In this document: positions 26,755 through 36,213 of the stretch, piece by piece
Position numbering within the stretch: position 1 is the stretch's first letter
How the letters are laid out: each line of letters begins with the position of its first letter
NCBI GenBank assembly: GCA_020354125.1
Contig: CP070643.1
Span: 3,922,612 to 3,986,611 of the forward strand
DNA length: 64,000 nucleotides
Reading direction: 5' to 3'
DNA from: Betaproteobacteria bacterium
GTDB lineage: Bacteria; Pseudomonadota; Gammaproteobacteria; Burkholderiales; Eutrophovitaceae
The notes under the pieces: model-generated
Told to the model about the DNA's origin: nothing
The model's input: the letters and a program-made list of their open reading frames with translations, nothing else
Databases searched by the model: none
Translations under genes and position numbers: made by a program

Positions 26755-27948
26755 ATGAGCAAAAAAGGCACTGATGAGCAGACCGGCAACACCGAGTCGG
26801 TAACCGAAGAAAGCAATAATAGCGAGGCGAAAGCCGCGACGAAGGACAGGGACCGCAAAGCTGCCAGCGGGGCGGCGGCAGACCAGTCGGTAGCCGAGCA
26901 GGCCTCTGTGGCGACATCACAGCCGGCCGATTTGAAGCCGCGGCAAAGACGCGGCGCATCGGGTCTGACCGTGCTGCTTGCCTTGCTGATCGCATTGGCA
27001 GCAGCGGGATTTACCGCTTGGCAGAACTACGAACTGCGTCGCGAAAGAGCACAGCTGGAACTCGAACTGGCGCGCAAGCTTGACCAGATTGAAACCATCG
27101 GCAGCGACAGCCGCAAACTGTCCAGTGATGCGAGAGATCTGGTGCGCGATGTTGACTCACGGCTCGGTCAGCTCGAGGCGCGACTGGCAGGGATGCAAAA
27201 TCAGCGCCTGGCAATCGAGTCCTTGTACCAGGAGCTGTCACAGTCGCGAGACGAGTGGACGCTTGCCGAAGTCGAGCAAATCCTGCTCGTTGCCAGCCAG
27301 CAACTGCAACTTGCCGGCAACGTCAAAGCGGCGCTGATTGCTCTCGAGGCAGCCGACGCGCGGCTTGCCAGATCGGATCGGCCGCAGCTGACTCAGGTGC
27401 GACGCGTCATCGCGGAGGATATCGAACGTCTCAAAGCGTCTCCGTTTGTCGACGTAACCGGCATCGGGCTGAAACTCGAACGCGTCATTGCAACGGTCAA
27501 TGAGCTACCTCTGGCGATGGAAACCAGACCGGCTGAGGAAAATGCCACTCCCGAATCCGATACAGCTGAAGAAGGCTGGCGCCTGCTGGTTGCGGAAATG
27601 TGGGGCGATCTGCTCAGCCTGGTTCGCATTCAACGAATCGATGCCCCTGAAACGCCGCTGTTGGCCCCCGATCAGGCCTTCTTCCTCAAAGAAAACCTCA
27701 AGCTCAGACTGCTCGGCGCACGTCTGGCCTTGTTGGCGCGTGATCAGGCGGCATACCGGGCTGACCTGGCCGCAGCAGTGGACTGGACAACGCGCTACTT
27801 CGATGGCTCCGCGCCGCCAGTCGCCTCGTCCATTGACACCCTCAATGAGCTCGCTGCATCAGACATTCAAATCGAGTTGCCCGACGTAACTGCCAGCCTT
27901 GATGCAGTACGCACCTATCGCCTGGTAAAGGAGCCTGACGTACGATGA
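26755..27948 (+). CDS. hemX: HemX-like membrane protein (uroporphyrinogen-III C-methyltransferase-annotated family)
   Basis: A 397-residue single-pass membrane protein. A polar Lys/Glu/Ala-rich cytoplasmic N-terminus (about 1-68) precedes one transmembrane helix (LTVLLALLIALAAAGFTAW, about 70-88). A long coiled-coil segment follows (ELELARKLDQIETIGSD and onward to about 165), then a periplasmic alpha-helical domain. Database entries often name HemX a methyltransferase, but no SAM fold is visible. Its role in the haem operon is structural or unknown. It lies between hemD and hemY. Confidence 0.88.
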   Translation: MSKKGTDEQTGNTESVTEESNNSEAKAATKDRDRKAASGAAADQSVAEQASVATSQPADLKPRQRRGASGLTVLLALLIALAAAGFTAWQNYELRRERAQLELELARKLDQIETIGSDSRKLSSDARDLVRDVDSRLGQLEARLAGMQNQRLAIESLYQELSQSRDEWTLAEVEQILLVASQQLQLAGNVKAALIALEAADARLARSDRPQLTQVRRVIAEDIERLKASPFVDVTGIGLKLERVIATVNELPLAMETRPAEENATPESDTAEEGWRLLVAEMWGDLLSLVRIQRIDAPETPLLAPDQAFFLKENLKLRLLGARLALLARDQAAYRADLAAAVDWTTRYFDGSAPPVASSIDTLNELAASDIQIELPDVTASLDAVRTYRLVKEPDVR

Positions 27949-28084
27949 GTTCGACTCCGGCAATGGCAAGCGGGCCAAGTTTGGCGGCCATGGCAGTCGC
28001 TTGTGCTGAATTGGGTCACCGGCGATATTCGTCGGGAGCGATTTGCACTTGCTCGACGACACCTGGTCTGGAATAGGAGACGGG

Positions 28085-29293
28085 ATGCGCTGGTTGTTAT
28101 GGATTATTGCGCTGGCTGCTCTGGCGATTGGATTGATTCTGGTGGCTAGGGTCAACCAGGGATTCATACTACTGGTGACTCCAATGCACCGCATCGAACT
28201 GTCGCTCAATCTCGCCATTCTCCTGGTGCTGGCGACCATCGTTGCGGGTTACCTGCTGGTTCGCGCATTTGCACTGGTAATGTCCATGCCGGGGCGGGTG
28301 CGCGAGTTTCGAAAACGGCGTGCGCAGAACAAGGAGAGAACTACTTTTTCCGAGGCCGTGCGCAACTACTTCGAGGGACGCTACGGCAAAGCTGAACGTG
28401 CCGCCGCCGCCGTCCTTTCGACAAATTCCTCAGCAGGCCTGGCGGCGCTGGTTGGCGCCTGGTCCGCCCATGGCCGGCGTGACTATGCCTTGCGCGACGA
28501 GTATTTGGCAAAGGCTGCAGAGCACGCCCCGAACGAAAATGTTGCGCGCCTGATGGCGCAGGCGGAGATGTACCTCGATGAGCGGCGGTACCACGACGCC
28601 CTCAATGTGCTGCGTCAATTGCCTGAAAAACACACCGAAGCGCTGAAACTCGAGCTGCGTGCGCGGGAACAGGCTCACGATTGGGAGGCAATGTTAGCGC
28701 TACTGCCGCAACTGGAGAAACGCAAGGTCTTCGATGGCGCGATGCTTGAGGAAATTCGCCGCCATGCCTACATGGAGAATCTAAGACACAAGGCAGTAGA
28801 CGTCGAGGCACTGCGTACCTATTGGTCGCGATTGCCTTCTCAGCAAAGAAGTGATCCGCGAATCGCCTCGATCGCGGCCCAGTGCTTTCTGTCGTTTGGC
28901 AGCTGCAGTGACGTGCACAAAGTTGTCGAAACGGCACTGGCTGCCGAGTGGGATTCCGCGCTTGTTGCTTATTACTCTGAATGCCTCGGCGCCAACGTAA
29001 ATAGACAGCTTGAGCAAGCGGAAAAATGGCTTAAGGAGCATCCCCAGGATCCGGTGCTGCTATTGGTTCTTGGAAAACTATGCGCACATCAGGAGCTGTG
29101 GGGCAAAGCACAGAGCTACCTTGAAGCGAGCCTGTCGGTCGAGCCGACGCATTCGACTCACCTGGAGCTTGCGCGTTTGTTTGAGAGGACGGGAAAGTCC
29201 GAACAGGCGACTGCGCAGTATCGGCAAGCGTTGGAGCAAACTCTGCCGCGCCTCAAGCAAGCAACCGGCGGGCGCCGACGGCCAGTCATCTAG
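28085..29293 (+). CDS. hemY: HemY-like tetratricopeptide membrane protein
   Basis: A 402-residue protein with two N-terminal transmembrane helices (LLWIIALAALAIGLILVA; LNLAILLVLATIVAGYLLV). A HemY_N domain with NYFEGRYGKAERAAAA follows, then TPR repeats to the C-terminus. Not the protoporphyrinogen oxidase of Bacillus that shares the symbol. ATG 28085 has AGGAGA a few nt upstream; an earlier start at 28043 is less likely. It is the last gene of hemCDXY, the usual gammaproteobacterial order. Confidence 0.9.
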   Translation: MRWLLWIIALAALAIGLILVARVNQGFILLVTPMHRIELSLNLAILLVLATIVAGYLLVRAFALVMSMPGRVREFRKRRAQNKERTTFSEAVRNYFEGRYGKAERAAAAVLSTNSSAGLAALVGAWSAHGRRDYALRDEYLAKAAEHAPNENVARLMAQAEMYLDERRYHDALNVLRQLPEKHTEALKLELRAREQAHDWEAMLALLPQLEKRKVFDGAMLEEIRRHAYMENLRHKAVDVEALRTYWSRLPSQQRSDPRIASIAAQCFLSFGSCSDVHKVVETALAAEWDSALVAYYSECLGANVNRQLEQAEKWLKEHPQDPVLLLVLGKLCAHQELWGKAQSYLEASLSVEPTHSTHLELARLFERTGKSEQATAQYRQALEQTLPRLKQATGGRRRPVI

Positions 29294-29347
29294 AACATCA
29301 TCCCTTATCTAACTTGCCGGTTGCCGCAGGCTTGACCACGCATAGCC

Positions 29348-32119
29348 ATGAACGAACTCATCAGTCCCACCCTTAGTGCCGACAAGAACCACCCGCTGCG
29401 CGAAGATATTCGATTGCTTGGCAGGATACTGGGCGACACCATTCGCGAGCAGGAGGGTGATCGCATCTTCGATCTTGTCGAACTGACGCGCCAGAACTCG
29501 ATTGCTTTTCAGCGCGACGGTGACGCAAAAGCGAAGAGGCAGCTCGAGTCGGTTCTGAATGACCTCGATGCTGATGACACGATCGCTGTTATTCGTGCTT
29601 ACAGTTACTTCTCGTTGCTGGCAAACATTGCTGAAGATCAACACTATATTCGTCGGCGGCGCGCCCATGATCTGGCTGGCTCGCGTCCTAGGGAGGGCAC
29701 AATTTCGCTGGCAGTCGAACGCACACTCGATGCCGATATCCCAGCCGAAGACCTGATCAGGTTCTTGTCCGATGCCTTGATTGTGCCGGTACTTACTGCC
29801 CATCCCACCGAGGTGCAGCGAAAAAGCATCCTCGACTTGCAGAAGCAAATCGCCCAGTTGTTGACCGAGCGTGACCGCTTACAGCTCACCCCGCAGGAAG
29901 AAGGGCGCAACGAGGACGGCTTGCGGCGCGCAGTGCTGACTCTTTGGCAGACGCGCATCCTGCGCGAACTTCGCCTGACCGTCGAAGACGAGATCGAGAA
30001 TGGTCTGTCCTACTATCAGTACACGTTCCTTTCGGAAGTGCCGCAACTTTACGGCGAGGTCGAAGACGCACTGGCCGTCAAAGGTGCATCGAAGCCGATC
30101 ACCGCCTCGTTCCTGCGCATGGGTAGTTGGATCGGTGGTGATCGCGACGGCAATCCATTTGTCACCCACCACGTAATGGAACATGCATTGGCACAGCATT
30201 GCACGACCGTCATGAACCATTATTTCGATGAGCTGAACAAGCTCGGGTCTGAGATGTCCCAATCGGTTCGCTTGGTGGGGGTGAGCCAGGCCCTCGAGTC
30301 GCTGGCCACGTACTCACCAGACGACGCGATACACCGGCATGACGAGCTCTATCGCAGGGCGCTGATCGGCATCTATGCCAGGTTGTCAGCTACTGCTCGC
30401 GCGTTGAATTTGCAGCTGCAACAACGGCCGCCTGTCGCGCAAGTTATCCCCTATGCCAATTCTGCCGAGTTTGGCGCTGACCTCGCGATCATCATCGAGT
30501 CGCTGGCGGAAAACCACAGCAATCGCATCGCTCGCGGTCGCTTGCGGGCGCTTCGCCGCGCAGTTGACGTGTTTGGCTTTCACCTTGCCGCACTCGACAT
30601 GCGTCAGCACTCGGGCGTCCATGAGTCGGTCGTTGCTGAATTGTTCTTGCGGGGTGCCGGGCGAAGTGGATATGCGCAACTGCCGGAGAACGAGCGCCGG
30701 GCGTGGCTGCTTGACGAGCTGCAGGTGCCTCGCCCGCTGCGGTCACGATTTCTTGACTACAGTGAAGCGACCAGAAACGAGTTGGCAATTATCGATATGG
30801 CCGCCGACCTGCGCCGGCGTTTCGGAGCGCAATCCGTAGCCAATTACATTGTTTCGATGACCAGTGGTGTTAGTGATCTACTGGAAGTGGCGTTGTTGCT
30901 CAAGGAATCGGGACTGCTGGTACCCGGCGAAAAGCCGCGGCTTGATCTGAATCTCATCCCCTTATTCGAAACGATCGACGACCTGCGTAATTCCGGCAAG
31001 GTGATGGATACCTTGTTTCGTGAGCCCTACTACCGTGCCTTGCTCGAGAGCCGCGGCGATGTTCAGGAAGTCATGCTCGGCTATTCCGACAGTAACAAGG
31101 ACGGCGGCTTCCTGACCGCAAATTGGGAGCTGTACAAGGCCGAAGTCGATCTGGTGAAAGTATTTGCCGAGCACGGCATCGGTTTGCGACTGTTTCATGG
31201 TCGCGGCGGTACAGTGGGTCGCGGCGGCGGCCCCAGCTACAACGCCATTCTCGCGCAACCACCCGGCAGTGTCGCCGGGCAAATACGTATCACAGAGCAG
31301 GGCGAAGTCATCGCCAGCAAATACTCGGATTCGGAAATCGGCCGGCGCAACCTGGAGACTCTGGTTGCCGCAACAATGGAAGCGACTTTGCTCGCATCAC
31401 AAGATCACAGCCACGAACAGCCGGGTTATTACGAGGCGCTGGAGGCGATGAGTGCCCATGCTTACAGCGTCTACCGTGCGCTGGTCTACGAAACGCCTGG
31501 GTTCGTCGAGTTCTTTCGCTCCGCAACCCCGATTGCGGAAATTGCCGATCTTAATGTCGGCAGTCGCCCAGCTTCACGTCGCAAGTCCGACCGGATCGAG
31601 GATCTGCGAGCCATTCCCTGGGTATTCTCCTGGTCGCTGGCGCGCATCATGTTGCCGGGTTGGTACGGTTTCGGATCGGCAGTCGAGCAGTGGGTATCGG
31701 TCAGCGGCGAGAACAGCGTCGAGACGCTACGCGAGATGTACATGAAATGGCCGTTCTTCCATGCCTTGCTATCGAATATGGATATGGTGCTCGCCAAGAG
31801 CGATATCAGCATTGCGTCACGCTATGTCGAACTGGTCGGCGATGCGCGACTCGGGCAGGAAATCTTCTCGCGCATTGAGCAGGAGTGGCACCGTACAGTG
31901 CATTGGCTGTTGACCATTACCGGTCAGAAAAACCTTCTCGAGGCCAACCCGGCGCTGGCCAGAAGCCTACAGAGTCGATCGCCCTACATTGATCCGCTCA
32001 ATCACTTACAGGTCGATTTGCTGCTGCGCTATCGCAGGGGCGAGCACGATGACAGTCTGAAGAGGGCGATATTGCTGACCATCAAGGGTATCAGCGCCGG
32101 ACTCAGGAACAGCGGTTGA
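29348..32119 (+). CDS. ppc: Phosphoenolpyruvate carboxylase
   Basis: It carboxylates phosphoenolpyruvate to oxaloacetate, replenishing the TCA cycle. The 923-residue length is within the family range. TAHPTEVQRKSILD holds the catalytic His (about residue 154), GGDRDGNPFVT follows near 260, and LGYSDSNKDGGFLTANWEL near 580. FHGRGGTVGRGGGPSYNAI is the substrate loop near 617. The C-terminus ends L-R-N-S-G, close to the canonical R-N-T-G allosteric tail. It lies 54 nt after hemY. Confidence 0.98.
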   Translation: MNELISPTLSADKNHPLREDIRLLGRILGDTIREQEGDRIFDLVELTRQNSIAFQRDGDAKAKRQLESVLNDLDADDTIAVIRAYSYFSLLANIAEDQHYIRRRRAHDLAGSRPREGTISLAVERTLDADIPAEDLIRFLSDALIVPVLTAHPTEVQRKSILDLQKQIAQLLTERDRLQLTPQEEGRNEDGLRRAVLTLWQTRILRELRLTVEDEIENGLSYYQYTFLSEVPQLYGEVEDALAVKGASKPITASFLRMGSWIGGDRDGNPFVTHHVMEHALAQHCTTVMNHYFDELNKLGSEMSQSVRLVGVSQALESLATYSPDDAIHRHDELYRRALIGIYARLSATARALNLQLQQRPPVAQVIPYANSAEFGADLAIIIESLAENHSNRIARGRLRALRRAVDVFGFHLAALDMRQHSGVHESVVAELFLRGAGRSGYAQLPENERRAWLLDELQVPRPLRSRFLDYSEATRNELAIIDMAADLRRRFGAQSVANYIVSMTSGVSDLLEVALLLKESGLLVPGEKPRLDLNLIPLFETIDDLRNSGKVMDTLFREPYYRALLESRGDVQEVMLGYSDSNKDGGFLTANWELYKAEVDLVKVFAEHGIGLRLFHGRGGTVGRGGGPSYNAILAQPPGSVAGQIRITEQGEVIASKYSDSEIGRRNLETLVAATMEATLLASQDHSHEQPGYYEALEAMSAHAYSVYRALVYETPGFVEFFRSATPIAEIADLNVGSRPASRRKSDRIEDLRAIPWVFSWSLARIMLPGWYGFGSAVEQWVSVSGENSVETLREMYMKWPFFHALLSNMDMVLAKSDISIASRYVELVGDARLGQEIFSRIEQEWHRTVHWLLTITGQKNLLEANPALARSLQSRSPYIDPLNHLQVDLLLRYRRGEHDDSLKRAILLTIKGISAGLRNSG

Positions 32120-32131
32120 GACACCGCCTCA

Positions 32132-33160
32132 TTAACTGGGCGTTGGATCGACCGACGGCGTAAACGCGTCGGAAAAGAACTCCTCTTCAGGCAATCCGCA
32201 CTGCGCGGTGAAGTCGCGGTGAGCAGCCTCTACCATCACCGGTGCACCGCAGGCGTAAACCTGGTAACCGGACATGTCCGGAAAATCCTCCATCACAGCG
32301 CGATGTACGAAACCGCTGCGGCCGGTCCAGTTGTCCTCCGGCAGCGCGTCCGAGATGACTGGAATGAATGTCAGATTGTCGTGCTGCTCTTGCCATTGGC
32401 CGGCCAGTTCTCCCATATAGATATCTTGGGGTCGACGACCGCCCCAGTACAGCGTCATGGGCCGCTCAATTCCCAGGTAGAACGCATGTTCGACGATGCT
32501 CTTGATTGGCGCGAAACCGGTGCCACTGGCAACCAGGATCATCGGTTTGTCCGAATCTTCCTGCAGAAAGAAAGTCCCCAGCGGTCCTTCGAACCGCAGA
32601 ATGTCTTTTTCTTTCATGCGGCCGAACACGTACTCGGTGAAAGCGCCGTGCTCCATGTTTCGCACATGCAGTTCGACGAACTCATCGTCATGCGGGGGGT
32701 TCGCCATGGAGTAGCTGCGTCGTTTGCCGGTGCGTAGAAGGATGTCAAGGTACTGCCCGGCCAGGAATTGCAGGCGCTCGTTTGCCGGCAGCTTAAGTTT
32801 AAGAATCATTACGTCATCGGCCGCCTTTTGCATGTGTTGCACGCGGCAAGGAAGCCGCCTGACTTCGAGTTCACCGACACCACCGATCTCGCGTGCTTCG
32901 ATGACCAGGTCACTGGTCGGTTTGGCCTGACAGAACAAGGCGTAGCCGGCACTTTTCTCGAATTCGGCAAGTGCAGCCGGTTGCGGATTTCCGTAGTCGA
33001 CGCTGCCCGCCAGGATTTTGCCCTTGCAAGATCCGCACGCTCCATTCCGGCATCCGTAGGGTAAGACATAGCCCTCACGAAGCGCAGCGGCGAGCACAGT
33101 TTCGTCCTCGCCCGTTGTGAAGCTGTGTCCGCTTGGCTCTATCTTGACCTCGAAGGGCAT
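32132..33160 (-). CDS. 2Fe-2S ferredoxin/flavin reductase (CDP-6-deoxy-delta-3,4-glucoseen reductase-like)
   Basis: A single-chain electron-transfer enzyme of about 342 residues. An N-terminal plant-type ferredoxin domain has the cluster cysteines in YGCRNGACGSCKGKIL plus YALFCQAKP. An FAD domain (RSYSMANPP) and an NAD domain (ILVASGTGFAPIKSIVEH) follow. The architecture matches AscD/phenol-hydroxylase-reductase types and in gammaproteobacteria is often a stand-alone gene near ubiD or Fre-type genes. The redox partner is not evident. The ATG at 33160 gives the normal N-terminus (MPFEVKIEPSG); GTG 33172 is in frame. Both have an AAAGGA because the leader is a 13-bp direct repeat. Confidence 0.88.
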   Translation of the reverse strand: MPFEVKIEPSGHSFTTGEDETVLAAALREGYVLPYGCRNGACGSCKGKILAGSVDYGNPQPAALAEFEKSAGYALFCQAKPTSDLVIEAREIGGVGELEVRRLPCRVQHMQKAADDVMILKLKLPANERLQFLAGQYLDILLRTGKRRSYSMANPPHDDEFVELHVRNMEHGAFTEYVFGRMKEKDILRFEGPLGTFFLQEDSDKPMILVASGTGFAPIKSIVEHAFYLGIERPMTLYWGGRRPQDIYMGELAGQWQEQHDNLTFIPVISDALPEDNWTGRSGFVHRAVMEDFPDMSGYQVYACGAPVMVEAAHRDFTAQCGLPEEEFFSDAFTPSVDPTPS

Positions 33161-33186
33161 GATTCCTTTCACCGATTCCTTTCACA
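33161..33186. repeat. 13-bp direct repeat duplicating a ribosome-binding site
   Basis: GATTCCTTTCACC (33161-33173) and GATTCCTTTCACA (33174-33186). Read on the minus strand, each copy contains GTGAAAGGAATC. One copy places AAAGGA before ATG 33160 and the other before GTG 33172 of the ferredoxin reductase gene. Confidence 0.75.
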
Positions 33187-33243
33187 ACTGGTTGCTTGGG
33201 TCCGATCGCGTGCGCGGGAGCGAAGTTCCCCTAGAATACAAGC

Positions 33244-34116
33244 ATGCGAAGACTGTTAATTGTCGGATGCGGAGACATCGGCTTCCGGCTTGCACAAACT
33301 GTGCGCGGTCGCTGGCGCGTGTATGCGCTATCGCGATCCGCGCGACATCACGAGTCGCTGCGCGCGCTCGGTGCAGTACCGGTGGTTGCCGATCTCGACC
33401 GTCCTGAAACGCTCGGGCGACTTGCCGGACTTGCAAACGATGTCGTGCACCTCGTGCCGCCGCCGCGAACAGGTACACGGGATACGCGTACTTCGAACCT
33501 GGTCCGGGCCCTAGCAAAGGGCGGCAGCATACCACAGCGTTTGGTTTATATGAGCACCAGCGGTGTTTACGGCGATTGCCGTGGCGCGCTCGTGCCGGAA
33601 ACGCGCCCCACCATGCCGATGTCACCACGAGCCAGGCGCCGGCGCGATGCCGAACGCTTGTTGCGTTGCTGGGGCGCGGAGAGGGGTACGCATGTCACTG
33701 TGCTTCGGGTGCCGGGAATCTATGCGGCAGAAAGGCTGCCGCTTGCCCGACTCAGATCCGGAACACCGGCGCTCGAGTCGGAGCAGGATGCCTACACCAA
33801 TCACATTCACGCGGACGACCTTGCGCGCATTGTGCTGGCCGCGTTGGTCCGAGGCAAAAGCGGGCGCACCTACAATGCGTCCGACGACTCGTCTATGAAA
33901 ATGGGAGACTACTTTGACCTCGTTGCAGACCGTTTTGGTCTGCCTCATCCACCGCGCGTGAGCTGGGAGGCCGCACAGTCTCGTGTTCCGGAAACCGTGT
34001 TGTCGTTCATGCGCGAATCGCGCCGCCTGTCAAACGTCCGGCTAAAGAAGGAATTGCGTGTCCGTCTGCAGTACCCGTCGGTGCATGAAGGCGTCGCCGC
34101 TGCACGTGCCTCATGA
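33244..34116 (+). CDS. NAD-dependent epimerase/dehydratase-like SDR protein (YeeZ-like)
   Basis: A 290-residue extended short-chain dehydrogenase-like protein. LLIVGCGDIGFRLAQTV is the nucleotide-binding loop, close to the family GxxGxxG. VYMSTSGVYGDC supplies the Ser and Tyr of the catalytic site, but the YxxxK lysine is not obvious, as in several YeeZ-type proteins. VLRVPGIYAAERLPLARL and NHIHADDLARIVLAAL are typical substrate-side blocks. Physiological substrate unknown. Overlaps cutA by 4 nt (ATGA). Confidence 0.82.
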   Translation: MRRLLIVGCGDIGFRLAQTVRGRWRVYALSRSARHHESLRALGAVPVVADLDRPETLGRLAGLANDVVHLVPPPRTGTRDTRTSNLVRALAKGGSIPQRLVYMSTSGVYGDCRGALVPETRPTMPMSPRARRRRDAERLLRCWGAERGTHVTVLRVPGIYAAERLPLARLRSGTPALESEQDAYTNHIHADDLARIVLAALVRGKSGRTYNASDDSSMKMGDYFDLVADRFGLPHPPRVSWEAAQSRVPETVLSFMRESRRLSNVRLKKELRVRLQYPSVHEGVAAARAS

Positions 34117-34451
34117 CTGAAGCCGCGGACAAGTACCTTCTGGTGCTGACTAACCTGCCCGATCGGGACGGCGCGCTGCAACTCGCGAAGGCATTGGTCG
34201 AAAAGCGGCTTGCTGGCTGTGTCAATGTGCTCGATGGGTGTACTTCGGTCTTTCGCTGGGAGGGCGCCGTTCAGACTGAGCGGGAAATCCCGGTCTTGAT
34301 CAAAACCCGCACTGAGCACTTTGACCAGCTGCAGGAAGCAATTCTCGCCTTGCACCCGTACGATTTGCCGGAAGTGATTGCGGTTCGGCTCGACGATGGG
34401 CTCGAAAGTTATCTCGAATGGGTCGGCACCGAAGTGGATCTATCCGGCTAG
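34113..34451 (+). CDS. cutA: CutA-family divalent cation tolerance protein
   Basis: A 112-residue trimeric PII-like fold protein. Family signatures are LAGCVNVLDGCTSVFRWEG and ETEREIPV-like TEREIPVLIKTRTEHF, followed by HPYDLPEVIAVRLDDGLESY. The family was linked to copper tolerance, though its role remains unsettled. It is followed by redox genes (DsbD N-domain and TlpA-like), the usual cutA-dsbD neighbourhood. Confidence 0.93.
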   Translation: MTEAADKYLLVLTNLPDRDGALQLAKALVEKRLAGCVNVLDGCTSVFRWEGAVQTEREIPVLIKTRTEHFDQLQEAILALHPYDLPEVIAVRLDDGLESYLEWVGTEVDLSG

Positions 34452-34501
34452 TACGTGGTCAGACAGCGTAAGGTGTCAATCATTTTGCATATGGTGAGAC
34501 G

Positions 34502-34963
34502 ATGATGCTGCTGCGATCGATGGTGGCTGTGTTGGTTATGCTGGTTACGGCGGCCCCTTCATACTCGGATGATGAATTTCTTGACCCGGAGCAGGCGTTT
34601 CGCTTCTCGGCACAGCTCAAGCCCAGCGGTTCACTCGAAGTGCGCTACCTGATCGCGGATGGCTATTACATGTACCGGGACCGGTTTCGATTCGACGTCG
34701 AGCCGAGAACCGTCGTATTGGGCGCAGCGCGCTTTCCGGTTGGGCAATGGCACGAAGACGAGTTCTTTGGCCGCAGCGAGATTTTTCGTAGCGATGTAAC
34801 GATCGAGATTCCGATATTGTCGGGTACCAAGACAGGTCAGACGATACGCTTGGTCGCCGTATCACAGGGCTGCGCCGACGCCGGAATCTGTTACTTGCCA
34901 ACCACACAAACGATGGATTTCGTGCTGCTCGGGTCGTTCGGTGCTCCCGCTGACGTGCCATGA
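34502..34963 (+). CDS. Stand-alone DsbD N-terminal domain protein
   Basis: A 153-residue exported protein matching only the periplasmic alpha domain of thiol:disulfide interchange protein DsbD. A signal peptide (about 1-22, MLLRSMVAVLVMLVTAAPSY) precedes FLDPEQAFRFSAQL and YMYRDRFRF. The redox Cys pair lies in VSQGCADAGICYLPTTQT. Normal DsbD continues into eight transmembrane helices and a C-terminal thioredoxin domain of about 400 residues; here the frame ends cleanly and overlaps the TlpA-like gene by 4 nt. How it would receive electrons is unclear without the membrane domain. The cutA position shows this is the usual dsbD locus. Confidence 0.85.
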   Translation: MMLLRSMVAVLVMLVTAAPSYSDDEFLDPEQAFRFSAQLKPSGSLEVRYLIADGYYMYRDRFRFDVEPRTVVLGAARFPVGQWHEDEFFGRSEIFRSDVTIEIPILSGTKTGQTIRLVAVSQGCADAGICYLPTTQTMDFVLLGSFGAPADVP

Positions 34964-35478
34964 ATCGGGCGTTACAGATATCGCTGTTTGTTGGCCTTAC
35001 CTTGTTGGCGGGCTTAGTTGGCTACCGACTCAGCGCGCCGGACCGACTCTCGGAAGTAGACGCCAGCGGTGTTCTTGCTGCCACTCTGCCGGACCTGGAA
35101 GGTGTTCCTCATTCGGTCTCACGTTGGAAGGGCAAGGTACTGGTGGTCAATTTCTGGGCGACCTGGTGTCCGCCCTGCCTAGAGGAGATCCCGGTATTCG
35201 TTCGCCTACAGCGGGAAATGGGTGAGCGGGGCCTGCAGTTCGTTGGAATAGCCATCGATGAGCGCGACAAGGTGGTCGCTTTTGCGCGGCGAAATGCTAT
35301 CAATTACCCGATCATGATTGGCCAACTCGATGCGATTGAGTTATCCAAAACGGCTGGAAACGAGAGGGGCGGTCTGCCCTACACCCTGGTGCTGGATCGC
35401 TCAGGAAGGGTTGTTAGCCAGCATTACGGCGCGCTGACGGAGCAGACACTTGTGCCGATCATTGCCGAACTGTTGTGA
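34960..35478 (+). CDS. TlpA/ResA-like membrane-anchored thioredoxin
   Basis: A 172-residue protein with one N-terminal anchor (LQISLFVGLTLLAGLVGYRL) and a periplasmic AhpC/TSA-type thioredoxin domain. The active site is W-C-P-P-C in VVNFWATWCPPCLEEIPVF (about residue 70), with a cis-Pro region RGGLPYTLVLDRSG. Such proteins reduce periplasmic disulfides, for example during cytochrome c maturation. It overlaps the DsbD N-domain gene by 4 nt, so the two are likely partners. Confidence 0.9.
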   Translation: MNRALQISLFVGLTLLAGLVGYRLSAPDRLSEVDASGVLAATLPDLEGVPHSVSRWKGKVLVVNFWATWCPPCLEEIPVFVRLQREMGERGLQFVGIAIDERDKVVAFARRNAINYPIMIGQLDAIELSKTAGNERGGLPYTLVLDRSGRVVSQHYGALTEQTLVPIIAELL

Positions 35479-35685
35479 AATTGGAGCATCTTGCAGCCAA
35501 AAGCTGCGAACATCGGCGATCTGGTCGATTTTGTCAGAGCCTGCCAATACCTTGTTGCGAGGAGGTTGGGCTCGCTGTTATGGCTAGCTGAGATCGTTTC
35601 CAGAGAAGCCTATCGATGGTCAAGCTGATGGCTTATTGTCGCTAAATCTGGACAATTTGCAGCGATCTGCGGCAAACTTGCCGTC

Positions 35686-36213
35686 ATGAAAACGGATCAA
35701 TCGACGCCCGCACGGGCTCGAGGTGGGCGCGATGCGCCGCACATTCTGGTGATTCACGGACCCAACCTGAATTTGCTGGGTCAGCGTGAACCGGAAATCT
35801 ACGGTTCAGAAACGCTCGACGATATCAACGCCCGGTTATCCGGCAGCGCGAAACGTGCTGGGGCGCAGCTGTCGGTTTTTCAAAGCAACAGTGAGGGCAG
35901 CCTCGTCGATCGCGTTCAGCAGGCGCGCCGTGAAGGCGTCCAGTTCATCATCATCAATCCGGCTGCATATACGCATACCAGTGTGGCGCTGCGCGATGCG
36001 CTCGCAGCCGTACAGATTCCATACGTAGAAATACATCTGTCCAACGTCCACGCTCGAGAGCCGTTCAGGCAACACTCATATTTCAGTGACAAAGCGGTGG
36101 GCGTGATTTGTGGTCTCGGCTCGGGCGGTTACGACACGGCTCTGGATTTTGCAATCCAGTACCTATCAAAAGGGGTTGATCATGGATCTGCGAAAGCTGA
36201 AAAAGCTCATTGA
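35686..36213 (+). CDS. aroQ: 3-dehydroquinate dehydratase, type II
   Basis: It dehydrates 3-dehydroquinate in the shikimate pathway. The 175-residue protein carries [21 protein letters not shown]-type N-terminal residues with the catalytic Tyr, [33 protein letters not shown] and [19 protein letters not shown] with the catalytic His. The first 18 residues are an extra tail compared with most AroQ proteins. It overlaps accB by 32 nt. An ATTGTC/GACAAT inverted repeat (35635-35656) precedes it. Confidence 0.95.
   Translation: MKTDQSTPARARGGRDAPHILVIHGPNLNLLGQREPEIYGSETLDDINARLSGSAKRAGAQLSVFQSNSEGSLVDRVQQARREGVQFIIINPAAYTHTSVALRDALAAVQIPYVEIHLSNVHAREPFRQHSYFSDKAVGVICGLGSGGYDTALDFAIQYLSKGVDHGSAKAEKAH

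Noticed and set aside
27945-28076. 43-codon ORF overlapping the hemX stop (ATGA)
   Set aside because: No motif, unusual composition, ends before the hemY ribosome-binding site; could be chance despite the overlap.
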